Below are positions 1 through 11,220 of a DNA stretch of 32,447 nt, piece after piece. The DNA is from Chromera velia. Its lineage: Eukaryota; Sar; Chromeraceae. The notes under the pieces are model-generated. The model had not been told where the DNA came from. It saw only the letters and a program-made list of their open reading frames with translations, and ran no database searches. The stretch spans positions 1-32,447 of the forward strand of contig JAHBMJ010000200.1 in assembly GCA_018398765.1 (NCBI GenBank). The letters run 5' to 3'. The position numbers were made by a program, and so were the translations under genes. Within the stretch, counting starts at the first letter, position 1. Each line of letters starts with the position of its first letter.

Positions 1-1106
1 AAGCGATCAACCTTAGCGCTATAGATTGAATTTTCTGGAACCTGACCTCTGACTCTTCAGACACTTAGATCATCTTGGAGCCTCACTAGAGCCTGACTAG
101 TGTCACTTCCCTTTATCTATTCTGAGGGCTTCCTGTAGCTCTTAACAGCTTGGATCATGGGTTCATGCCTTGGCAAGTTTGATGACAATGATGACATTGA
201 TATCTATGTATACGGTGAGTCCGTGACATGTTTTCTACAATACAAGTGTCATTGCCTGTCAACTTTGAATCTATAAACCGCTTGAAGCATTCTGAATCAA
301 GTAAAATATACTACTAGACATATTGGCAGGAAGCAGTGGTGCTGATACGCCACTGTTTCATGCATGTCTCTTAAGCATTTTAGAAATATATGTAATTAAA
401 AGTACTATCTTAATTATTGAGGGGTGCTAATTACCTATAATTGCATATATTCTAGTAGTAATTACCTACGTTTGGCTTCAATTACTGTATTTTTTCCTTA
501 CTTACCTTTATATGGGCTTTAACAGCTAGCGATCTTTTAATATTTATTTTGTTTATCAAACTTTACTTGATTCGATCAACCTGACTTATTAAGGGTGACT
601 ATAATAAAAGCTTATACGAATTTGCTGGGTTTTACTGGAATCGGATCAGGTCTTATATATAGTTTATACTTTATAGTTTGGTTACTATGCGTCTATGCGT
701 TATATATGTATGTGTAATACTATGTTATTCATGATTGACTCTCCCTTAGCTATCCTCAGTATACATCATGGCTAGATACATGGTTAGTCTTGCTCTGTTT
801 TGTATAGTTTTATGCTAAATTTGTGGTATATAATGAGGTCATGGATAAAAAAGACTTGCATGGTATACCTATTGGGGAAAAGAAGCTTAAAGTAGCCCTA
901 AACGTTATTTAAATACTCCACCGGCATCGACAATTAATCTGCATCTCGATTCTACTCGATTCTCATTTGCCGCTCTGCATAGATTAGCCAGTATAGTGGA
1001 GACCAACGATCGACGGTTGACTAGCTTCGATCAACCTCCCCTTCCAGGCTTCAAGAGCCGGTGGCTAAATAGCCTCTATCCGGACGCTTTTTTCCCATGC
1101 ATGCGC

Positions 1107-1129
1107 CGCCGCCAGGGCCCCTGGCGGCG
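1107..1129. repeat. GC-rich near-perfect palindrome
   Basis: Two 11-base arms, 1107-1117 and 1119-1129, are exact reverse complements around a single central C (arm CGCCGCCAGGG). It sits in otherwise AT-rich sequence. It could be a terminator-like hairpin, a cruciform or a recombination relic; nothing shows which. Confidence 0.7.
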
Positions 1130-1245
1130 CCTGGCCACGATCTAGGGTATTGCGCCGCAGCCTCTTGTATGTATCCAACAAATGCGCATGCAGTTAATTT
1201 TTCTTTTTTTCCCGGCCCTGTATATGCATGCATGCATGGAACCAC

Positions 1246-1310
1246 GTATTGAACAGATACTCATCTTATCGCCTCTCCGGGCGTGTATTGGTCCGGTATT
1301 GAACAGATAC
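1246..1310 (+). mobile_element. Short hairpin element flanked by 15-bp direct repeats (copy 1)
   Basis: The 15-mer GTATTGAACAGATAC occurs at 1246-1260 and again at 1296-1310. Between them is a 35-base insert containing the core CTTATCGCCTCTCCGGGCG, in which CGCC and GGCG can pair. The same core recurs at 7001-7036 and, inverted, at 20275-20299. Different 15-mers flank the core here and at the third site, as expected for target-site duplications. Confidence 0.6.
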
Positions 1311-2054
1311 GCATGCACGAAATTCATATGTATATCTCTTAATGTGTGTGTACAAGTGACCCAATGGATCCAGCTCAGAACATGTGAAGCGTTCAAAGAA
1401 ATGCTCCTACACCCTCTCCAAAGTGACATAGAAAATTGCGATCGATGGTGGCGTGAAAGCGGGTCAAAACGGCCCTCAGCAGACTCTAACACAAAACGAG
1501 TCGAGTGGTAGGGCCGGTTGTCCGTCAGCATGTAATGATATATCAACAGGTGACCGAAGCTGTGAGATGCCAGTATGGTGAACGTCTTCTTTCAGGAAAC
1601 AGTCCGCTGTATGCCCCGCTTGGATAGGGATCAGGATGAACAGAAGCTGGTCAGTCAGTTTTGTCCTTTCCTGCTTGTGCAGACTCACGTGCATGCATGC
1701 ATCTGTGTGACGAGATGAGATCGCACGTACTTTCAGCTCACGCCCTCTCCATATTTTGAAAGGAATGAAAGCTGCCTTCTTGAAGCTTTTGCTGGCCACA
1801 GATACGTGCAAGCAAAGGGGCCTGGTCTTAAGGAGCGCAGTCTGCCTGAATGCCTCTATATTTTGATGCAGAGACGGACTTGTCAATGTGTGAGCACAAG
1901 AAATGCATGTCAAGCGCATGGAAAAGCCATATGAAGGCCGAGATTGTATCCTTTCCCACAAAGATAGGGCTAGTGTGTATGCAGTAGGAAGGACAGAGGA
2001 GGGCGTCCAAGTGATCGCTCTTTTGGCATCCGGCTAGCACTTTCACCTGAATGC

Positions 2055-4461
2055 ATGCAGTTGACTGTCTTTGAAGCCGTACCTGCCTGCGATAGCGACA
2101 AAAACCAGGTGGGTGTCTATGTGAGTGGACCCCTGAGTTTTTCAATCATTTTTCCTGCTACGTCCTCTTTCTCGCTACCTGCCTGCCTGCCTGCAGAACT
2201 CGCTAGAGTTCGACATCGATTTCCTGTCCAGCAGGAGCCCCCCTCCCCCCCAAGCAGAGACAAAAGGGGCCTGTTCATTTGATGGAGGGGGTCGAAAGGA
2301 GGCAGGCGGGGGAGGACAGAAAGAAGAGGGCGGAGAAAGTGACTCGGACCCTCTTTCCTCGCTGCAGCGTTTCCGCCTCTTTTCTCTTTCTGAAGAAGCA
2401 AATGGTATGGAGGGATCGAGGTCTGACCTCAAAAAGAAGGAAGAAGCGGCCGCAGAAATAAAGACCGCGCCTCTTTCAATAGGCAAAAGGCTCTCTCCCG
2501 CCTCCTCTCTGCTTTTACCTTCGAATGAGCCGGAGGGTATGGACGCAGTGCGCAGAGACAAGAGAGAGCTGTTCGGTTTAGGGGCCACTGAGGAGACAGA
2601 GGGGGAAACGGAAAAAGAAAGGCCGTCACAGATCCATCCATCCCCTCTACTACAAAAGGAGCAGCCACAGCAGGATGAGCCCCTTCCTCCTGGGATGTCT
2701 TTTTTCAAAATTGCCAACAGTGGTTCAAGCAACAGAAGGTCACGATTCAAGGTTGCCTTTGCCCCCTCGTTTTCTGATCCTGATTTCTTTTCCAGGTGTC
2801 TTGCAACTTCCCTTCCCTCTATCCACGATCTTCCAATGCTCCCTGAGAACCAGCACGCTGGTGAAGGAGAAGAAAGCTCCTTTTCCCCTGAGCTCTCTTC
2901 TTCTTCCTCTTCTCTCCAGAAGAGAATAACAAAAGAGTCCCGAGACCCAGTTTGGGTCTATCGCCAGCCTCTTTTCCCAACAAAAGAACAACAACTGGGG
3001 GGGGATCCAGCATCATCAAAAGTCACTTTGCAGAAGTTGGAGGAAGCCAAACAGAGAACCATTTCCAATGCCTGCCTAGCCCACCTGCCTCAATTGCGCA
3101 GGACCACTGAGACAAACTCTCAACATGGACCCCTTTCAAGATCCACACGGTGGGGGGACGCACAGTCCACATCCATAGGAGACGGGGAGACGGATTCCCG
3201 ATCGAACGCCAACGCCGCCATGATGTCTTGGGGGTCTTCAGCAGGTTTGTCTCAAAGTTTACGCATCGCTCGTTCCTCACACTCATCCGAAACTCTTGAA
3301 GACATGCACACCCCCTTTCCGAGACAAGTTCCAAAAGTTTCTGCAGGACTCTCCAAACCCATAGTCCGGGTGGTCGCACCACCCAAGCGAGCCTCAAAGC
3401 AGTCCTCAATGGACCGAGGCTCACGGACGCAGAAGGCGCCTGCCTTGCCAGTGGGAAGAGGGAGGGTGGAGCATCCGGCTGAAGATGGTGAGAGTGAAAT
3501 TACAGGAGGCGGGAGAGAACGGATGGGACACAGGCAACTCGACAAGACCCCAAAAGGTTCTTCTTTTTCTTCTTCTGCCACGTTCTCCTCTCGTGTACAG
3601 GGTGGGGCGCGGAAGGAGAAGAAGAGCCGCGCTCCTCGTAGCAGAGCCGAACCGCCACACCGCATGACTATAGCCGCCACAACCTTTCAAGCCGCATCAG
3701 CTGCGTACTCTTCCAGTCTGGCTTCTCTCGCTGCCGACAGCATTCCGTCTGTAAACGTCGCATCCCGGCGCACCCTCCCCTCCCTTTCCTCTCCAAGCGT
3801 TCCGGCTCTTTTGAAGACTGGGGGACTTCTTCAAATGCACGAGGAGAAAGAAAAAGAGAGAAAAACCCGTGACACAATTTATGAAGAGGATGGGGAGGGA
3901 GAGAGAGAGATTCTCTTTGCAGCGAACGCAAGAGGTCTGAAGAGTGCCACAGAGAAAAGGACAGCAAAACCAAAAGTCCTTCCACATGTAAGCCGCCCGC
4001 AGCCGGGCCACAGCACCTCTTTATCATTCGCCGAAGTGTCCGTGAAGAAGTCCGCTGTGTCTTTTTCAGGCCTCTTGCAAAGCCATTCCTCTTCGTTGCA
4101 CCCGCACAGACACAGGGTCTCTTCTCTGTCTTTGTATGATTCAAACAGACAGACGAGGGAGCAAAGAGCAAAAAAGAAGGAAAGGCAAACAAGGACAGAC
4201 CACGCATTACCCCTCTCAGACCCCCAGAAGCCCTGCCTTGCAAGAGTCGAAAGGCGCTTGGCAGGACTGCACCCGCATTCTATCTCTCTGACCGACAACA
4301 AAGAAAAGAAAGCAGAGCCACCAGCCCCCCCCCTCGAAAAAGAGAAAGAGAAAAAGAGAGGAGGCAAGACAGGACCCCCCACAAATTTGGCTTCCCTGGC
4401 CCAAAGGAGGCAGTTGGAGGATTCAGCCAATTACCTCCAGAAACTAATGGGTTTTCTTTAG
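2055..4461 (+). CDS. Ser/Lys/Glu-rich hypothetical protein, two exons
   Basis: Proposed join is 2055-2108 and 2197-4461. The 88-base intron has GT...AG ends and a pyrimidine-rich CTGCCTGCCTGCCTGCAG acceptor, and the phase is 0 on both sides. The second exon is open for 755 codons and ends with TAG at 4459-4461. The predicted protein of about 772 residues is low-complexity, rich in Ser, Lys, Glu, Arg and Pro, with acidic and basic patches and poly-Ser stretches. I see no transmembrane segment and no family motif. The C-terminus (ending LQKLMGFL) is the least biased stretch and may be a short amphipathic helix. The start is uncertain: TGCATGCAG at 2052-2060 also looks like an acceptor used by other introns here, so exon 1 could be internal and begin at 2061. 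The length of the open frame and its downstream conclusion make it a likely real gene; function unknown. Confidence 0.65.
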
Positions 4462-5639
4462 CCTCGGAAGGCATGCAATATCCGCCAGAGAGAAAACTGC
4501 CAACGAGCAGACAGAGTTTGTCTGTCTGACTGAAAGATGATGACGATGCATTACAACAGCTTGTCACGGAAAGAGGAGAGAAAATTTCGGGGCAGGGAGG
4601 ATTGGGGGAGTACAGGGGTAGCGTCGTGGAAGAATGAACATGGCATGAACTGTTTCAGGAAGCGCGCGCGGGAGGAGGGACGGGAAGGGACGTCGAACTC
4701 CAGACTAAGCACAGACATGGTTGTACGGCGTAATTGATGTTGTGACAGCTCTGTGCGTCCATGAAAGTATATGAAAGTTCGTAGGAGGTGACATCCGTTC
4801 CAGAAAAAGTCTTCGAGTTTGACGGGGGACATGCAAGGATGAGAAATGACATATGATAAACGGGCCTGTTCGATCACAGGCTAAGACGATTGATCGGAAA
4901 TTCAAGGAAGAAGAGCTGCGAAGGCTCAAGCTAGACCATGTCATGCATGCATGCATCTCGATATATTACATCACGTATATACAATGGACATTATTAATTG
5001 TTTCTAGAATTGTTTATACCAATAGCTTCGTTTGAAGCTGGTTTTTTGAAAGTTGAAACAAGTAGATATACAATTTTATTAACCATGTAAGAGCGATTGA
5101 TTAACTCCACAAAGCATCAAAGTTTGTAGTCGACATTGTTTGTACATTACTACTATTGAACACGATTAAAAAAATAATAATGGTCGACTTTAATTGGTAA
5201 GAAACACGTTGTACCAACTGGTACAACAATCAGTCCTTCAAGTTACATATATATATAATATATAAGCAAGCTATATTACCTAGCTATCTAACGCAGATAC
5301 CCCCCTGACACTCAGCTATGAACCTTTTAGAATCGATCAAAATGTAGTTATCTTAAGCTTCGGTGGCCTACGGCCGCCTTTGATCAACACTAAGACCATC
5401 TTTGGCGCTTATTGCATTTTCACTAGTATAACTAGGTTTCACTACTGTAAAAAGGGTTACCCTAGCTATAAAAATGTCTCTGGTATAGGCAATTAGAGCA
5501 TATATCAATAGAAGAGGTGTGTATGTGACAATGGAGAGCTGCAGACAGGAAGCCCGAAAGGTTAGAGCGGTGGGGTAGGCCAAAGAGCATGTGGGGTAGT
5601 ACTTTTCGTTTCTTCTTCACTGTAGAAGGACGTTTCTTC
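4462..5639. other. Intergenic, AT-rich, no gene seen
   Basis: This holds the 3' flank of the preceding gene and AT-rich DNA. Only small structures are visible: a TGCATGCATGCAT run near 4942-4955 and a palindrome at 5208-5227 (arms GTTGTACCA and TGGTACAAC). No ORF here has recognisable content. Confidence 0.5.
5208..5227. repeat. Short perfect inverted repeat
   Basis: Arms GTTGTACCA (5208-5216) and TGGTACAAC (5219-5227) are separated by two bases. It could be a binding site for a dimeric factor or chance in AT-rich DNA. Confidence 0.5.
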
Positions 5640-6801
5640 TTCGATCTTGGGGCATAGTTAACCATCATCAGCGGTGCGCTACTCGACACATATCGGGTAA
5701 AAGACAGTACATCAGAATCCTTCTCCACCGCAAGGTTTTCACGATGCGTTCCGTCTTACATTCCCCAGATCACTCTGCTGACATCGATTATTCTCTTTTT
5801 GTGTCGCAAAACTTGGACAAGGCCGGAATCCTGGGTAGTGGTGAAGAAGAGTTGCTGCAGACACCATGTGAGTAGAAATATTGTACCCGAGTCGAAGGCT
5901 TTGGCAGCCACTGAGGCAAACCACGATCGCGCCTGCTGAGTTCCGTACTCTACAGTGCTCTGGTCACTTTCCTTTCACGCCCTTACATCTGATTCACCAG
6001 AGTTTTGTACAGAGCGTTTGTCTTTGGTAACAAAGTACAGTGGAAGCCGACAGCCACAATATTCATCGTATGTCCCTCTCTTAGACAAGGCTGCTTTATA
6101 CCAATTTGTACTGATAGACTTTGTGTTGAGGTAGTTATACAGTTTGGAGATGATTGGGAGAGACAACATTCCCCCCGTATTCACTCCGTCCGCCTATCTG
6201 CGTTCTCTCGTATAGTCTACACACTGGAGGACAACCAGTCGGCTCACAATGCCCTTTGAAAGTTTCTGGAATAGGACTGGGCAGAATAGAGTGCTAACGT
6301 AGGGCATCATTTCCAAATATTTGTTCCTTAGCGTGTTGGATGAATCTACCGAGGTCCTTCAAGAACCCATCCAGCGAACCTCTTCTCGAATGGGACATCC
6401 CAAAACCCGGAAGCTCAAAAACTGCCATCGTACTTGAAGGAAATAGTTCTTGCATTGCTAAAAAGCAATCATCATAGTGATCCACAACATTCAGAGGATC
6501 AGTCGCAAAGAGAAACGAAAAGGAATTCTCTGATTCTCTCTCCTGAACCTTCCGAGGACCAGAAATGCGGAAACGAAATTTCGTTTCCCCGACAAGGGTC
6601 ACTGACATGGACATTTCAAAGAGAAAAAAACAGACGTTTTGATCCACTCACACCCTGTTCGCCCTCACGTGTTTTGACATTCTTTCCGCGCTGCACGACA
6701 AGCGGCTTGCGTCGCCGGCGGCTCAAAGCCTTAGGATGCAGAAATTTAAAGCTGCTGAACAGACTGTGTTCATGAGAACAGATCCCGAACAAACCATGCA
6801 A
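5640..6801 (-). pseudogene. Decayed alpha/beta-hydrolase gene
   Basis: Read on the minus strand, pieces in family order appear. About 6654-6801 gives a basic N-terminal part. After a possible 52-base intron (6602-6653), 6299-6601 gives an N-terminal hydrolase segment with DPLNVVDHYDD and the turn FELPGFGMS. A one-frame slip near 6299 then leads to GIVSRLVVLQCVDYTRERR, a stop where a Trp (TAG for TGG) would be expected, and ADGVNTGGMLSLPIIS followed by TNWYKAAL. Further on, 5700-5870 gives VIWGM, stop (TAA 5756-5758), DGTHREN, matching the acid-loop motif (WG..DRTHR) of this family as I remember it. The nucleophile elbow is not seen. Frameshift, two stops and the missing elbow argue for a pseudogene. 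Alignment is from memory of the family, not from a search. Confidence 0.5.
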
Positions 6802-7559
6802 ATGGCCACTTCAAGAGTTGAACTCTAGTTGGTCGATGCTTCTATCATTCAGCTGTACAGTTTCTACCAGGGTCTCATGAAAGCCTGTTCTTGAAAAGGA
6901 GGGCACTCGAGTAAAATGAGTTGTCGGTGAACTCAAAATAAAGTCAGAGACGGGCCGACTGCATAAAATGCCATAGCCTGGAAAGCGTAGCTGGAGGGCC
7001 TCTTATCGCCTCTCCGGGCGTGTATTGGTCTGGTATGCATAGGTTTGGTTCATATTTCCATCAATCCTAGTTGCTCTACATAGGCACCCCACGTGATTCC
7101 TATGCTTGCCCCTAGAACTGCCATAAAAATTCCTTCCTGTGAGATGTGCTGAGGTCCCTGCATGCCTGGGGCCTCGCACTTTTAATCACTCCCTGCCTTG
7201 CTAGATGTGTTCGGGTGATCTATCGATTCGATGTGAAGATGGGATATAAAAATAGAGACTGATCAACACTTTGTCCACTGATCTCCCCTTCTCCCGCTTT
7301 TCTTTTCCTTTTCTGTTCCTTGTGTTGATACTAAATATTTTAAAGAATTCTTTTTTCTTCAACAGTGTTACTCCTTTCTTTCCCTCTTCATGCAATGGGT
7401 CTCTTCAACCTTATATTTTTTCTCTACCAAATTTAATTGTGTTCAACTCTTTCTTGATCTCCTTATTTCTTCCTTCCTTCACTAGTTCTTTCCCCCCCCT
7501 CTCCCTCTTCTTTCTTCACTCTCCTCCGTTTGTTCGGTCGGCCAGTCCAATATAGGTCG
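6802..7559. other. Intergenic region with a copy of the short hairpin repeat
   Basis: No supported coding region. It contains copy 2 of the hairpin repeat at 7001-7036 and a pyrimidine-rich stretch from about 7280 to 7550. Confidence 0.5.
7001..7036 (+). repeat. Short hairpin element, copy 2 (no flanking direct repeat)
   Basis: The 36 bases here match 1264-1299 with a single mismatch (T for C at the position corresponding to 1294). Unlike the other two copies, no direct repeat is obvious on either side, so this may be an older insertion. Confidence 0.7.
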
Positions 7560-8433
7560 AGTACTCCCTCCCCAGCAACATTTCAGTGACTTTGAAGCCG
7601 CGGACCCCACGGCTTGCTTGTACTGATGCAAGTACTGTAGAAGAAGCTGCTCTCTGAACTGCGACCAAAATCGTTTTCCACCACTGATCTGCCATTCTTT
7701 ATCTTGCTACCTGGTTTACACCCTCTCCCAACCTCTCACTTGACTGTTGCAGCATTTCTTTCACAAAGTGCACTGTCTCTTTCCTTGGTCTTCTAAACGT
7801 CTCGAACACCAGAGGTACGAACCTGATTCCCACGGCTCTGCAAGCTTCATCGTAATGGGAGTGTTTATTGTTCTCCTTCTCTAATGCTGCTGCCCTTGTT
7901 TTCTTTGAGTTTCGTTGCAGTCGGGCCCTAGTTTAGATTGGGTGAATCAATGTAACATCTCCCACCACTGAGTCTCCGTTTGGCAAACTTGCAAATAGGT
8001 TGGGCCGCTCGTCTCTCTCTTCTACCAATAGTCCCTCCAGTGCGAGATCTAAGGTGCCAAACATTGTTTCCCCCCCCACTGTACAGTATTTCACCCCTGT
8101 CATGAGCTTAAAAAAGGTTGCTCCCACCATCTGACGACGTCCCTACAACCCCCCTCCTGTAGGACACTTACCTCCATGACATTGTACTCCTTGGATATCA
8201 CTTCTTGCTCCACATCCACAAATAGGTTGTCTAACAATCTGCGGAATTAGTAGGCCGAGTCGAAGCCTGAGTGCCGTACGAAAGATCGGAGGGTGTATCT
8301 TGTGATTTGCATCATATGGAATGGCCTCCATCCACGCACTTGCTCCATTTCCTAAACAGCTGCGTAGGCAGACTCGTCCTTCTGTGTCCAAAGGGACAAG
8401 CTGTATAGATATATTTGAAAACGACCACCCCAT
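7560..8433 (-). pseudogene. C-terminal remnant of a retroelement polyprotein (RT-associated Cys motif and nuclease-like domain)
   Basis: One minus-strand frame runs from 8433 to about 7560 with three in-frame stops (8143-8145, 7933-7935, 7699-7701) and no frameshift. Order of conserved pieces: GNGASAWMEAIPYD; FRTALRLRLGLL; a C-x-C-G...C motif (CGCGARSDIQGVQC); RPNLFASLPNGDSVVGDVTL; YDEACRAVGIRFVPLVFET. This order (W..AIP, RLGL, CxCG, RPD-like, DVTV, F.P.V.ET) is what I recall of the region downstream of reverse transcriptase in a widespread class of algal and plant retroelement-like proteins; the E/RPD/DVT residues look like a PD-(D/E)XK nuclease core. No RT catalytic motif is present in the window, so the copy is 5'-truncated and dead. 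Family recognition is from memory. Confidence 0.55.
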
Positions 8434-8858
8434 GATCGTATTTGGCGCCTACCTGCATGCTGCCCCCCTCTCTGTGTCCCTTTAACAAGGAATCTCTCTA
8501 AGAAATCGTTTTTTCATTGTAGCTGGAGGGTACTTGCAAAACTCTACTAGGAGCCATGCACTTTGCGCACACACAGACCGCTCACGCGATACATCTGACA
8601 CAAGCAAGCTTGCAAACAGCCCCAGAAAGCAAGAAAAATGAGAACTGTACGATTGACGCATGCCGGCCATGCAGCCTCACGCCGACCCCCCCCCCCCTGC
8701 GGGGAAAAAACATGCGCGGAACCCCTCCCTCCCTTAGAAAAAAAGCCCGGGGGTAAGTGATGATGCACGCATGGTGCAAATTCAGCCTTTCGGGGCCGGG
8801 TTTTTGGCGAAAAACACATTGCGTGCATGCACGCGTGGGCTGGGGTATTTCTGTTTTG
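8434..8858. other. No gene seen; pyrimidine/GC-biased spacer
   Basis: Contains short GC-rich stretches and TGCATGCA-like motifs (about 8823-8832). Small overlapping ORFs on both strands lack any domain signal. Confidence 0.5.
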
Positions 8859-9039
8859 TAAGTGCCCCCCGCTTCGCTTTCCGGGGCCATGTAGACAATT
8901 AAGCCACTGTGGCTTGCAGTGGGTCTACATCCCCACAAAGTAGAAATTAAGGTGGGATCATGACGCAAGCAGCTTTTTGATGATTAAAAATTGATGCACG
9001 CATTCTGATACCCCGGAAAGATCGCTGAAGGGGCACTTA
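8859..9039. mobile_element. Foldback MITE-like element
   Basis: The ends are imperfect inverted repeats of about 28 bases: left 8859-8886 begins TAAGTGCCCC, right 9011-9039 ends GGGGCACTTA. Inside lie nested palindromes: ATGTAGAC (8889-8896) with GTCTACAT (8923-8930), and the 15-base palindrome AAGCCACTGTGGCTT (8901-8915). Outer TA dinucleotides could be a TA target duplication as in Tc1/mariner-type MITEs. No coding capacity. Confidence 0.5.
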
Positions 9040-9932
9040 ATACAACTCAAGTGCTTTGGAGTCCAAAGGTAATAATTTCGCTTTCCGGGCTATTCGCACG
9101 TAGTGCCGTGTAGTGCGTTAGATAAAATGTCTGACCTTTTGATCGATGTCACCTACATATATGTAGCTAGCTGTTCACATGCAGCTAGCTAATTGTACAG
9201 GCCGGTGGGCCTCAGGTGTATGGCAGATGCGGCCACCGCGGCCTAGCTGCCGCTGTCGCCGTCCACCGCCGCTGCCTAAACGAATTCACGCATACTGTGT
9301 GCTTATCTGACATAACTCTCGACGTGGCACGCCAACCCCACCGCCCGCCAGCCCCTACCAGGCCAAAACTGCTTCCCGTTAGACTCGTTTCTATGGTTTT
9401 GTTCTCAATCTTTCTCTATCTTCGTTTTCAAATATAAGTGTTCCCTTCTTTCTAGCTAAATGGTTTTTTTACTTCCGGTATTATGTGAAAGTGAAATTTG
9501 TTTCCTCATTAAATAATAGATGTCAATTTTTTGATCTACTTTGATCAACTAAACTAGTTGTTCCATAAACTACCATAACCAAAAAGACAAAATATATAAA
9601 TCTTTTGCTTTTGTTCTCATAACTCTGAGCAACTTGACTTGATAGGGACAGCTGAGACACTTACTGTCAATCATGATAATTGTTATTTTATATTGCTCCC
9701 AAAGTTTTGACTTCTCTACCACTTCACCGCTGTCACCGCTTCAGCCCAAGGAAATTAAACCAAAGCTAGTCACCAAAACAAAGTTAAACTTTGCGCCCTG
9801 AGCTAGATATCTTTTTATATCATTTGATATCTATTGGTTGATTAATGATTGATTGGTTGATTATGATTGTAGGGGGAGGCTAGCATTTACCAACATTAAA
9901 GGTCTGTTCAAGTTGCGAGCACTTCCGGCTGC
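9040..9932. other. AT-rich intergenic, no gene seen
   Basis: No supported ORF. A short ORF at 9216-9437 on the plus strand has no recognisable content. Confidence 0.5.
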
Positions 9933-10040
9933 TTTGTCCCTCCAGGGACCTATCCAGCCACCTTATGGCGTCCAGACAGAAGGCAAAGCGAGGATAAGAA
10001 CCCTGAAGAAGATCTAGAGAAGGAACGTGTGTAACGAACT
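9933..10040 (+). repeat. Direct repeat, left copy
   Basis: About 105 bases recur at 11058-11155 in the same orientation with a few substitutions and one 6-base indel. Shared anchors are TTATGGCGTCCAGACAGAAGG (differing only in flanks) and GATCTAGAGAAGGAACGT. The intervening kilobase has no recognised gene. The pair could be degenerate LTRs or a local duplication. Confidence 0.7.
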
Positions 10041-11057
10041 GACTGTACTGACAATTAAAACTTTTATACTAGAAAGTGACTTTTAATTTTCTATATATCA
10101 CACTAAATACTATATAAAAACTAAGTCTTTAAAGCATTTAAAATGATTCTATGTATTGTTTTTTACCTGCATGAAAGTATGACCAACTTTTAAAGATAAG
10201 CTTTAATGAGTGTGTGGTGTGTGTGTTGGAAATTGTTGGACGTGAGTGAGGTGAAACAGTTACAGCATGTTGATGTTGGGGAGTGAGTACAGACTCTACA
10301 GGCATATGATAATACACAATGTAATGCACAAGCAAGCTAACTTTTACTTCTAATAGAATATGCCAAACTGTGCGCACCTGATCAAACGGCCACTCATTGA
10401 ACGATCTACACAACAGACGGATAGCCAAAAGTGATCAGCTCTCTCTCGGAAGAAAGTGACAACCTTGCAGGCACATAGGAGAGGCAAAGGGCGTCTTTTT
10501 GTGTTTAAACACTCTCAGAGGACCAGTCCAGACAGACCTAGACACGCTGGAGGTGTTTACAGGCCACGAAGGTGGTCAGCCTTGCGCAGACAAGCAACCA
10601 ACCAACAGCAAAGACAAGTGAAGGTGATCAGCCGACACTTGTCCGGAAGACGGAGACAGTTGCAGAATTAAAAGGCATAAGAAAAGCACTCTATTAGCCA
10701 TTTGGATTGCGGTCTGCTCGTAGGCAGCATTTTCAATGAAATCAGGCTCCTCGAAGTCCTGAGCAACACTAAGCAATGTCTCCACCATCGGCTTTGGCGA
10801 CCTCCAACGATCTTTGGGCTCTCCACCCACGGACAAAGGCAAAGTCCAGGATCAGACTCGAAAGGGATCTCCAAAACAGGGCTCCAGGCAGCTTGGGACG
10901 CAAGGGGATGCTGAATTCCCGTACTCACAGTCTTTGCCTGACCGTGCCCATATTGTTGCAATCAGTTTTCTACTGTTGCGCAAAAGGACAGATCTGATCT
11001 CCATCACAGAAGGTATATGAAAATCGATACTCATCGAGCTGAGCATTCACCACAATT
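10041..11057. other. Interval between the direct repeats
   Basis: One minus-strand frame from 11046 to about 10576 is open except for one stop near 10852. Its translation (for example DRWRSPKPMVETLLSVAQDF) matches nothing I recognise. It may be decayed coding sequence carried by the repeat-bounded segment. Confidence 0.3.
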
Positions 11058-11155
11058 TTTTGTCCCTCCTGTCCAGCCACTTTATGGCGTCCAGACAGAA
11101 GGTAAAGCGAGGACAAGAACCCTGGGAAAGATCTAGAGAAGGAACGTATGCAACG
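11058..11155 (+). repeat. Direct repeat, right copy
   Basis: Partner of 9933-10040. Similarity may extend a little beyond into AACTGA-containing flanks on both copies. Confidence 0.7.
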
Positions 11156-11220
11156 CTAACTGAAGCAACACTTCATAAGTTCAGGTAAATGAGGTCTCAA
11201 TCGTATTTTGACTCTAACAC

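Larger units (their letters stand above)
1..2054. other. Intergenic region, mostly AT-rich
   Basis: No convincing coding exon is visible. The first kilobase is AT-rich with many stops in all frames. From about 1100 the composition becomes more mixed and contains a GC palindrome (1107-1129), a short dispersed hairpin repeat (1246-1310) and TGCATGCA runs (about 1226-1238 and 1690-1701). Overlapping ORFs of 100-160 codons at 1142-2145 on the minus strand have no domain signal and I treat them as chance. The end of this region probably holds the promoter or 5' exons of the gene that follows. Confidence 0.6.

Noticed and set aside
1142-2145. Minus-strand ORFs of 105-161 codons upstream of the first gene
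   Set aside because: Overlapping frames, no domain, no splice support and several start codons that are not ATG.
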